A DNA stretch of 64,000 nucleotides from Littorina saxatilis (lineage: Eukaryota; Mollusca; Gastropoda; Littorinimorpha; Littorinidae): assembly GCF_037325665.1 (NCBI RefSeq), contig NC_090253.1:40326312-40390311 (forward strand), read 5' to 3'. The notes beneath the pieces were generated by a model. That model saw only the letters and a list, made by a program, of their open reading frames with translations, ran no database searches and was not told where the DNA came from. A program made the translations under genes and the position numbers. This document shows, piece after piece, positions 1 through 12,054 of the stretch. The stretch's first letter is position 1. Every line of letters begins with the position of its first letter.

Positions 1-113
1 GAACAGTGCAGAAGAAGCACAAGTACCGCAGACTTCGGATTAAGCCCGGCGAGCCGCTGCAACACGAGCTTGTCAAAAACCCTGGACGGATAAGCGATGA
101 CACTCTAGCCAAA
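1..113 (+). CDS. MMP exon a: segment before the prodomain (partial)
   Basis: Open in the frame starting at base 3 and ending LAK before a strong donor (gtgagt at 114). Phase 0 joins to the next exon to give LAKGFLSQYGYF, where other MMPs have the start of the prodomain. Its left boundary is not visible; an AG at 10-11 could be the acceptor. Confidence 0.6.
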
Positions 114-3100
114 GTGAGTATTTAAACATTTGTCGAACTCTTGATTCATATTTTCCTCAAAGTCTGGATAGTACTATATGGTGTCTGTTGTTTTTTGTTT
201 GTCAGTGACGCAACGCCGCGTCTCTCTTGAGGATATAATAGACAACCGGAACGAAAAATTTCTGCATGACTTTTTTAAAACATTAACTGACTCGATTGAA
301 ACATCTCACATGGTGGTTTGTTTCTTAAAACACGTAGTGTTTGCTTGTTAGTTTTACGTACTATGTACTACTTCAGTTTCAATTATCAAACACATTATTT
401 ACTTATATATAAGCTTAGTTTGAATCGTAAAACATGAAAACTCAATTTTCTGTCTCACCGCCCGTTTGTACAATTTGTAAAATCAAATGTGCACTAATTT
501 TCTCTTTTACGATCAGTTTCACTATTTGGAAAACTGACCAATTAAACGTATTTAGTACTTCATTTTCAGTTCTCTGTTCAATGTACGATCAGAATTAATT
601 TGAATTCTCCTCACAAATAATTACGTAACTGAAAATTGTTCACGCCGTAATTTTTACAACATTATGTTGTTTTAGTTTTGTATGCGTTGTTCACCAAAAT
701 CGTCAGCAGAAAACTATAACCTGTAAGCAGGTTCGAGGGCCCCAAAGGGTTTAAAATCGTGATCGTGATTGGTGTTTTTTGACCTTTCTGTGACCGTGAT
801 TGCCGAAATTTCCATTTCTGTGATCGTGATGGGACTTTGCCCGTGATCCGTGATGACAAAAAAATCAAGTCTCGTGATCGTGATTGTCATTTGTTTTCGT
901 GATCGTGATGGGCATTATTGCAAAGCATTTTATTTTCAACGTACATTTTTCACAGCTGTATCACTCTATGAGTATGATCCTCTATTCGTCAAGGAGCTAA
1001 CCGATTGAAGGGAAGCAACAACACATTCAGAAATATGATTTTGACAGCAATTGCTTCTCTTTAAGAGAACCAATCACAAAAAAAAGAGATCCAATCAGAA
1101 GGCGAATTGCAAAAGTCTGCCAAACTTCATCCAATGGAAGGGCTTCGTGCTAAAGTTTTGAGTGCATTCAGTCGAATTCGAAGATCAAAACTGGCGTGCA
1201 GCGGTACTGTCATCGAACTTCTGTTATATTTTGTGGATTCAAGCCAGACCAAAGCAGGCGGCGAGAATGCCTTCCTTGGTGGAAAGGCCGGACTAGGTAA
1301 GTACTAGGGGGGGGGGGGGGGGTGTTACAGATGAGGGTCCAGGGGGCAAAGCCCATTGGTGGAGGTCCAGGGGGCGAAGCCCCCTTGATGGGGGTTACAA
1401 GGGGGCGAAGCCCCTTTGAAGCTGAACGTTTTTTGATGTTTCTGGAGGGAAAGGAAGCCTCTCCTTGAACGAAAAAAGGTAAATTCGATAGCAAGCTGTA
1501 TAGGCAATGAAGAAGAATTGAGATTGTAAGGACTCATACTTTTTATCACAAAAATCGTTGAAGAAAATGTCTTTCGAAAGGGGGTGAGAGGTGCGATATC
1601 TCCTCGGATTTCATGATGACCCAGATGCAACCCCCCCCCCCTCCCTCACCCACAAAAAAAAGCGTTTGGGAGGTACTAGCTTAAGCCAGGGGGGGGGGGG
1701 GGTTGCGCAACCCCTGTAACCCCCCCCCCTAATCCGGCCCTGTCTATGTTGCTCTATGACTGTTCTGAATGTAGGCAAAGATCTTGAAATTTGTTCAAGA
1801 TCTTTGAGTTTGATTGAGATCATTGACATTGTCGACATTACCACGTACGTCCGGCTGTCACTCGCTCAGTGTGACCTCGACTGGCTCGAGTCTGATCGAG
1901 TCTGCATGTAGCCCAAACCGAAACTAGAAATGTGTTTTTCATCCCAGCAACGTGGACACGCTTGGCATAGATTCTAATTTTCGCTTCTTTGCATTAAGCT
2001 TGGATTTATTTTAGCGCCTGTAAACTTATCAACAATGGGTTAAAATCAGGAACTATGGCCGCGGCGAGGAGACGTGCCAGTTTAGGTCACTTGATCCTCA
2101 TGTCAAAGTCGACCAAAGTCATGTTCGTTCGGGATTTTGTTATTATAGACTCTACGATCACACATACATGTACTTTAATCTCAATCCACCCAATAGTTTT
2201 TGAGAAATGGGTTTAAAAGATTTAGCTCTGGAAATGTGAAATTGTGCAAGTATATATTCATGTGTGTGAGTGAGGGTGTGGGAGTTGAAAGTGTCCTTCA
2301 CCCACCTTCATGATTCCTAGACTGACCTTTAGTCAGGATTATAGACTCTACCATCACACATACATGTACTTTAATTTCAATCCACCCAATAGTTTTTGAG
2401 AAAATGGGTTTAAAAGATTTAGCTCTGGAAATGTGAAATTGTGCAAGTATATATTCATGTGTGTGAGTGAGGGTGTGGGAGTTGAATGTGTATGAGTGCA
2501 GGGGCGGATTATGGGGAGGGGGGGGGGGAACAGGGGTTCCGGAACCCCCCCCCCCCCCAGCTGTAAAAAAATTAAATAATAATACTAACTTTAAAAGAAA
2601 TAATGAGTGGCTGCTGACACCAGTTGATCATGTTTAAAATCAAGGATAAGCCATAAATTGTTCATAAAATAGCTAAATCTCTTCAGCTTCTGGGGGGCTA
2701 AGCCCCCCACACCCCCCAACGGGGCCTTGCCCTGGACCCCAGGTTGTAACCCCCCCCTCTCTGGCTTAACTGCTCCGCCCCTGGAGTGTATATTCCTGTG
2801 AGTGTCTGTATGAGAGAGAGAGAGAGAGAGAGCGAGAGAAAAAACAATGAAAACAACATTCTTGTTACTGATTACAAATCATGATATGTATTTCTATGTG
2901 TGTATGAAAGAGAATTAAAAAAGTGCAACAGTTGTCACTTTGTGTTGAATAAACAATAGATCCAGAGGAGCGAATTACTGTGTGGTTGTGTTTACTTTGA
3001 CACGTGCTTTCTGTACCTGCAACTTTTACCGTGACCGTGATTTGCCACTGGTGTTCGTGATCGTGAAAACAAAAATCAAGGTAACTGTGATCGTGAAAGC

Positions 3101-4242
3101 TAAAATTTCCCTTCCCGTGATCGTGATGATACCCCCCCTTTGGGGCCCTCAGGTTCTGTAGAATGTAAGTTATTTAACTGTCCGTTAATTCACTGACCTG
3201 TACATGCGGCCGAAATATATAGATATTTGTTATATCAATCTCAACCAACCCAGCAATAGTTAATTTCACCGCTATATCAGCATTCCTTATACATGCAGGC
3301 TTAAACTCATTAGACTCCAACCTCCCATTATTCCTACTTTCACCGCAGTTAGTTTTTCAACGTACGTCATGAGCAAGAGCTCTGTAAATTTACAAAGATA
3401 TTTGTGGAGATGCACAATAATGGGCCAAAAAATGAGGACATGAGTCCCGCAAAACAACAAAGTTTTGTCCACAAAACATAATCTAAAATTAGATGACTCA
3501 AATGAAATGTTCACAAATACTGTGAAAGAAATGTTCATTATCTGACCAATGTTTAATCATACATTTCAAGGTGTAAAGTTGAATATTTTGTTGTCAAAAA
3601 TACCCTTGAAAGAGCATACCCTTTCAGCCGCCATATTTGGCCCAGTATTGTGCACCTCCAGATATATAACCGCTCCTGGATCTTTAACTTGCGTCAATAG
3701 CAATGGTATATCGGTGAAAGAAGAAAGACGTAATACAATGTACTGCAAACGCTCCTGAGCGCCATCCTTTGATGTCGATGGATTGAACCAGTTTCTTCGC
3801 GTATCAGTTTGACCCACATTTCACCTTCCTCTACAGGGCTTCCTGTCACAGTACGGCTACTTCCGCCAAGGCGGTGTGCCACTCAACTTGCAGCTCGCAC
3901 AGCCAGGGGGCGCAGACTACAGACCGGAAAGGGACGCCGATTCAGAAGCCATAAGGTAGGCCATATATGACAGGATGTATAAGTGTCACTGATGCACATT
4001 GCCGGGTCAAGTGCTTCAAGATTTCAGCCTTGCATTTTCCGGGAGATGTTGAATATGTCCGCCCCAGAGTTGTAAACAATGTTTCGGATTATCACTAATG
4101 CGGAAGTTAGGTGAATGACCTGTGGGAAGAAGGAGATTGCTATGACGTAATGCATGGATTACATTACAATACTGTGACGTTCGTGCGGCCACACATCCAA
4201 TCATAGACACAATCACACACCCTCTCTCTCTCTCTAGCGCAC

Positions 4243-4312
<70 letters not shown>

Positions 4313-5207
4313 TTCCAACGAAGAGCATTTAAATAAAAATCCTACTTTTGACTGACATACCACCTTCCATGTTCAGATTCCAATTTCTGAAATTCAATCA
4401 ATTGGTGTTTAAAAAAAAAATTCAAACTATCACATTTGCATTACGGGCACTAACCAGAGACATACATACATCCTATCTATGTCTCTGCACTAACTGAGAT
4501 AAGTTACTGAATAAATTGTTGAATAAAATCGTGTTTTTTTTTCTCCCCGAACATTTTTCGAGGTAGCAAACTTCACAGAAGCAAATTTCTCATCTTCTCC
4601 TTATTATTTGTTGTATATATTGTTCCTTCTATTTAGCAAAATGTTTCTTGGCTCGTAACCCACAAGAAATAACACAGTGAACTCGCATGAATATAACTCA
4701 CAGCTAGCTTAGTATGTATCATATTCACTCATAACAACATTGCTTTTGCAAAGTTAGCAGTCTATATATGTTACGGGTTCTGTAATTGAGATATGTAATT
4801 TTTTTTATTGCAGAATGTTCCAGCGCTACTTTGGCCTGAAGCAGACAGGTCAGCTTGACCAAGCTACATTGAAATTGATGAAGAAACCCAGATGCGGCGT
4901 GGCCGACATACCGGAAGAGGTGGGAGAGGATGCGCCATCTGACATCAGACTCGACAGCCAATCACCGTCCGCGTTTCGGCTTCTAGGTCAGCAGCTCATA
5001 GATCGAGTGCTCGTTTCGGTTATCTTGATAAGGAGTTCCAGCTCCGAAGAGAAAGAAGAGCTATTTAGTAGAGTGGACAAACTATCAAAAAGGAACAATG
5101 AAGGATATACACGAACCTCGGTTCACCTTTTGCCCCTTTGCCCATATATTATACGAGATAGGCTTGTGTCAGTGTGTGTATTTGTGTGTGAGTGTTTGAT
5201 TGTGTGT

Positions 5208-5281
<74 letters not shown>

Positions 5282-8200
5282 GTGTGTTAAAATTTTTGGG
5301 TTTAAGCATTTAAAAAAAAAATTTGATTCTTTATGTACGAAAAAATAATTCTCTATATTCACTTTACACAGACTCAAAATGGGATCACACCCGTCTGTCA
5401 TGGAAACTGGAAATACCAACGAATCAACTTCATCGCTCAGTGCAACGGTAAGAACACTTTAATCGTCTGTTGTCCATTGTTTTTCACCAGTACATCGAGC
5501 TGGACACTGGTACAATGGAACCTAAACAAATCTGAGAAATTCAGGTGTTAAAAAGGAGGGAGTCTTAAAATCGGGGTAAATTAGAGAGTTAATGAACAGA
5601 AAATCTAAAAAGGAAAGTCTTAAAAGGGGAGAGGTCTGAAATTTGGGGTCTTAAAAAAGAAGGGGGGGGGTGTCACTGTACCCCTAAACGAGAAATACGG
5701 AAGGAAAACATTCATTCCAGAGCAAGATACTAATGGTCTCAGAATCCATATAATTATTACCTTCTTTAAGTAGCGTTTTACCCTCGCTTACATCACCAAC
5801 ATCCAATGACTGCCTGACGAACTTGGTAAAAACACGTGACAAAGCCAAAACTGAGAAAATGATCTCCAGGGGAGGCAATCACCTTGCTGCAGTTTACAGG
5901 ACAATATACCGCGGTTTCTTCCCTTGTCAGAGTATTGAGCAAAGGAGTACGTAGCTGATACGTATTATGGCAGTCAAGGGGGTAATGCTGATCACTTAAA
6001 TTCGCCAGGCTATTCAAAGATTACTCCGTAGCACAGTAGAAAGTTAGTGCCAGCAAGAAGGCGTTTCATACTCAGCTTGCTGCGACAAAATGAGTGCTTT
6101 TGCCTTCGGTTTCTGTTTTGATCAGAATTTGGTTTGCTTTTGTTAGACAATATATCTGTACATGTATTCAAACAAAGTTTACTAGAAAATCCAAACCCCG
6201 TAAAAACAAAATCAAAAATGTTCAATGAAAGCATGTAGCTTATTAGATGAAATGATGTATATGAAAAGAAGTCTTCTTCTTTTTGTCGACCTCCTTTACA
6301 CTTGGAGTCTAGCTCTGGATATCAAGCTGGTGGTCTTTTGCAGAGCCTCCACTGGACCGTTCAGCGTTGTCATTTACAATGTATCATCCCACTAATATGT
6401 TGACAGAGACGCCATACGGGACGCGTTCAACATCTGGCGACAGGTGGCGCCACTGGAATTCCGGGAGGAAACGAGGCGTCAAGAAAAGGTGGACATCAAC
6501 ATCTTATTTGGCGGCAGGCAGCATGGCGACACATACCCCTTTGATGGACCTGGTCAGTTGCTAGTGCTTTTTTTGTTCAATGTTCTCACAGTTGTGGTCT
6601 TGAAGAATCGTTGCCAACATGTATATGTTATTTTACTCAATACATTCGGCCAAAAGCATTTCCACTCAGCATAAAAAGAAGCCAGGCTTTTGATTTATAG
6701 TATGAGTAACAGCGGAACGATACTCTCAGAATACAATAAAGCAGACATACCCTTATATACGTATGTATAATATAAACAGGTGCGCTTTCATGTAGACGTA
6801 TCACTTTTGACCCGGGGGGGGGGGGGGGGGGGGTTCCAGGGGTTCCGGAACCCCACCCCTGGAAAAAGCATGTACCTTGCTTTGACTTTTACTAGTTTTA
6901 GCACCAAAACAATGCTGCCCTCAAAACAAGGCCCAGAATGCACCAGATTGCACAGATTTTAACCGTTTTTGAAAAATTTTCCGGGGGAGCATGCCCCCGG
7001 ACCCCCCTAGTTCGCAGCAGGCGCGCGCTTGTGGCGAAGCCACTTCGCTGATTTGCCCCCCCCCAAAAAGGAGGAACCCCCCCCTCTTACAACTCATTTG
7101 GTCCGGCCCTGCTTTTAATTTTTTTTTATTTTTAATTTTTTTTTACCCAAAATGAAGTACAAACAATGAGCGTCGTGAAATGACTTCGCGAAGTTGATGT
7201 TGCCCAGTTTCTTCTTCTTCTTCTGCGTTCCCATATTGCCCAATTAATAACAGGCTTGAACCTTTGTTGTCAAAACATGCTAACTCACTCTACTTTTCTC
7301 CATAGGTGTGGTGTTGGCCCTCTGGCCGTGCTGCGCGTATTCTCAACAATCATGCGTGCAAAATACGGCGAAATCGTATGGGTTCCCAGGTCTGATGCTT
7401 ACTCACTACTCTACTTTTCTCCACAGGTGTGGTGTTGGCTCACGCCTTCGGTCCTGGGGACTACGACCTGGCGGGCGACATGCACATCGACAACGACGAG
7501 ACGTGGGGGTTGGGGCAGCAGGGGGAGGACCGGGAAGCCACTGATCTGCTGATGGTGGCCACCCACGAGCTTGGACACTCTCTGGGGCTCGCCCACTCCC
7601 TCGACCCGGGGGCCATCATGTACCCGTACTACACCGGGGCCAATCAGCTGGGCCAGGATGACATCAAGGCCATACAGTCTCTCTATGGTGAGTGCAGCAT
7701 GCACTTTTCAAAGTCACAGTGAATTCGTATGAAGATAATCACAGCTAATCTGATAATCAAAGGGAAGTAATGAGGACGAAAGTCGCTTGTTCATTTCAAT
7801 GCTTGCTATTCTCTCAGTTGCCAGGAGATTGGTTCTGTATAACTCTCGCTTACTCCATTACACATGTCGTATGCATTTAGAGCGCTAATTTCCCTTAGTT
7901 ATTTGATCTCATGCATTTTTCAAGTTGTCCATCCCGCCACATGTCTACTGATCAAGCCAGATGCAAAAAAGCATATCTTTGCTTATTCTTGTTACCCTCG
8001 AAAAATAAAGATTTGTCATTGTCATTGTCACTGACACTCATATAGCTCCTAAGCCTTGAGCCTCAAATTCATTGAGAAAAGTCGACTTCGCGACGTCTTC
8101 TTTACAAAGCTGACTGCGCGAAGCTTTAGCGTTGATTTTTTTATAAAAAAAACTTCGCAAAGTCATCGCAAAGTGTACTTCAGGCTAAATTAAGGACAGC

Positions 8201-11200
8201 CTTTATGAAATAGTCCTTTTCCACACTAATATTGAACGGTCCGCTCACGATGGTCACAGAAACGTTTTAGTGGGTAACTAGCTGTAGTAGATGTATAATG
8301 AGTGGATTCTTTCAAACTTCGAACATTGTTCCCCTTCAAGTAGTGCCACCCCATTCAATGTTTTACCATTTATCCACATTGCATATGTCATCATGCAATG
8401 CTCTAGGGCAGGTTTTTGAAACATTATTTTTTGGGAGGGAGACGGGAAGGGGGGTTGCACAAGTCGCGGAGTCTGTCATCTGAACTCTTCGGGACTTCGG
8501 AATTCAACAAGATAACAATAAGAATGTACTTACCAGAATACAGCAACATGACATTTTTATTTCATTTCTTATCTTGTTCTATTTCCTCTCACCTTCAGTC
8601 CCTTGTTCCATTTCGGAATTCAAATGTGAAACATTCAATTTCACGGGTCGCCTCCTTTTTTTGTTACAGGCGCTCGCATTGGCCAACCCCGGACGACGCA
8701 AAGACCTGTAGTCACGAGACGGCCCGCGACGCGATCACCAGTGACTCGCTCTCCCTACACCACCAGACATCCTTACACCAAGAGCGCGGCCTCCACTGAG
8801 CCCCCTCAGACCACGCCTACTTCTGGATGTGACGTGCAGTTTGACGTCGTTATAAAAGGTGGGCGGAGTTTGGGTCTTTTGCTATTATCATAATTATAAC
8901 CCCATTCCTGTCCTTTAAGAGGCCAAAAATAGGAATAGGACATTAATATATATCCTGAAGGAAGGTCTTTTGCGCGTAAAGGGTCAAGATAAACCAGGGG
9001 CTTATCACAAAGAAAACCCGATTAAAAGCAGTGTCAGTGGTGCATGTGTATTTTTACACATTTAAGATATACACAAATGCACATAAATCAGATGTTGGTC
9101 GGCGGGGATGTAGCTCAGTCGGTAGCGCGCTGGATTTGTATCCAGTTGGCCGCTGTCAGCGTGAGTTCGTCCCCACGTTCGGCGAGAGATTTATTTCTCA
9201 GAGTCAACTTTGTGTGCAGACAGTCTCATCGGTGTCCGAACACCCCCGTGTGTACACGCAAGCACAAGACCAAGTGCGCACGAAAAAGATCCTGTAATCC
9301 ATGTCAAAGTTCGGTGGGTTATAGAAACACGAACATACCCAGCATGCTTCCTCCGAAAGCAGCGTATGGCTGCCTAAATGGCGGGGTAAAAACGGTCATA
9401 CACGTAAAATTCCACTCGTGCGAAACACGAGTGTACGTGGGAGTTTCAGCCCACGAACGCAGAAGAAGAAGAAGATGTTGGTGATATAGAGAAGTTCGTT
9501 TTGGTTTATCGATGGCATTTCAAAGTACACACATTATCACTGACTCTGGTTCACTTTTCTTCAGATGACCACAGCAACCGAGACATTTACACGGGTATTC
9601 AAGGAGATCAGCTGTACCGGTTCCGCCACTCGGGTGTGCTACCCGGCTTCCCCGCCACCCTGCACTCCGTCTACCCGGGAGCTCCCCTCAATGCTGATTC
9701 CGTGTTTACCGTCCCCGAGAAATCCGCCACATACTTTGTGAAAGGTGAGTTGGAATTCGTGAGACATATATATATATATATGCCTTGTTGATGGGTTTTC
9801 TTCGGAAGGTTGATAGACAAACAACAAACACGATGACTTTAATTGATTTTAAAATGCCACAGAAACCTATAACCACATGGATGAGAGATAATGTGCGCAA
9901 GGCGGTGAGTGTTAGCTGTGTATCAAAATAAAACCGAAGAAGTATATTTGTCTAACTCTGTCAGTGTTTGAGCCCTGTGCTTCGTTGTTACTTTTCTCTT
10001 CGGGAGCACACTGACCACTTTTTCTCCGCTGCCTTTGTGCTTCGTTTTCTGTTGTTTTATCGTCCTCGCCAAAACAGATGTTTTGCCCCCCCCCCCACAC
10101 ACACACACTCACGAACGCAAATAGTAACACATTTCCAACTGTTGACAATCCAGGTAACCAGGTGTGGCGATACAAGGGGTCAGAGCTGGACACTGACTAT
10201 CCCAAACGTCTGGAGCGATCACACTTCCCCGAGACCATCCGCTTCGTGCTACCCCTCGTCGACACTTCGGGACACAGGAGGATCTTCGTCTTTGGTGTAA
10301 GCATGCGGCTTTCTTTGCTTTGTTGGACTAGTTAATAATGTAAAGTCCGTAGATCCCTCTGTAGCACGTTTGCTTTAAAACCCGAATTTTGTCAATCGCT
10401 ATCGGCGTGAGTTCGGCCAGGGACTCTACAGTGGAACCCCCCCCCCCCCCCCCCAATTTAAGACTCACTCCCTTTTAATACCTTATTTATTCAGATTTTC
10501 TGTGAATAATTTCAGTCTGTAAATTTACCTCCATTTTAAGACTTCCTCCTTTTTAAGACCTGATTTTCTCAGATTTTTGGAGGTCGTAAAAAGGGGGTAA
10601 TTCCACTGTATACATTTCCCAGAGTCAGCTTGTGCAGACTCCCCTGGGTGTCTGAACACCCCCGTGTGCACGCACGAGCACGATCAAATTCCCATGTTCA
10701 CATTTGTCCGGTTTTCTAACTCTTGACTTTCGCTCTCTTGCCCTTTCCTGACTCTGAATCTGAATTCCTCTTAAAATAATTTCTTTCAATATAAAATACG
10801 CAGGGGGAAAATTCTTCTGATATTCACTCGAATTTCCTTATGTTTTTGCAGACGACATTCTGGCTAGAGTATAATTTCGACACGCTGCCATCCTACAGAC
10901 CCACCCTTCACGTCATCCCGCAGTACTGGCCCGCTGTGACCAGAGACGTCAGCTACGGCGTCGAGGGCCATGAAGGCTACATCTACCTCATTTCACCAAA
11001 CAGGTAGGTGCACCATGGAGACTTCTTTTTCTTGTATTTTTTTCTTCTTTATTTTGATAGAGGAGGGGAAAATACAGAACGGATGCAACGTCTGTACAAT
11101 ATTGAGCAGTGTTACTGCGTTTTTAAAACACAACATAGCATATCAAAATAGACAAAAAAGAAGACACTACACTCATACCTGGTCTTCTTTTTGTATGTTT

Positions 11201-11904
11201 GTTTTATTTTTTCATGTTTTTTTATTTACCCCAATGGGGTTTCTTGAATAAATCCTTTGCCTTGTCTTGCGGCAGATGCTTTGAATTCTGTCTGCTTTTT
11301 TGTTTGCTCTGACGGCCACAGCGTGCGGTGAGACCTTTGATGCAAAGCCCCACTAATAAGATTGTGAGAATATCACTGACAACTTCCCGTCAAAGGACTC
11401 CTTCTGTCCCTTTGTTATCTTGACTAGAATAATACTTGTCATGACAGGCCACCTGCAACACAGGGACACTTCGTTTGTATTGAGGGAATCCCTCCCTACA
11501 GTCAAGGCAACTATCCTCACTGACTGTCCTTTCATCACAGGTATCACTGTAACGCATAATGTGGAGATAAATCTAACATTCAACAAAATAGTGTCAGCTA
11601 TCACACATGTTATCAGGCGATGCTTCATTAGCCTGTTTTATGTAGGCTATGTATTTTTTGACAAAATATCAACATTTTATTCATGATGCGTCAACAGTCA
11701 CGTGGTGCTGGACAAATTCCGGCAAACGTTGCATGGGGGAAAACGTGAAGGCCACCCACAGTGGATGCAGCCAGCATGTCGCTTGGCACAAACATCGTCA
11801 GGGTAAGCAGTGCGGCTTTCATCATTTCCCTCTAAACCAGCAGTACTAGGGGAACAGTAAACTAACCCTCGTGCTGGGTTAAATAAACACACACACGCAG
11901 AGAT

Positions 11905-11998
<94 letters not shown>

Positions 11999-12003
11999 CG
12001 GAG

Positions 12004-12054
<51 letters not shown>

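Larger units (their letters stand above)
735..3150. mobile_element. 2.4-kb TIR element with CGTGATCGTGAT subterminal repeats
   Basis: The ends are inverted copies of GAGGGCCCCAAAGGG, flanked by the direct repeat AGGTTC (729-734 and 3151-3156). Both subterminal regions (750-915 and 3010-3130) carry many copies of CGTGATCGTGAT-like motifs. No transposase ORF is visible, so it is a non-autonomous DNA transposon, perhaps hAT-like with a 6-bp target duplication. It sits in an MMP intron and contains at least two smaller insertions. Confidence 0.65.
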
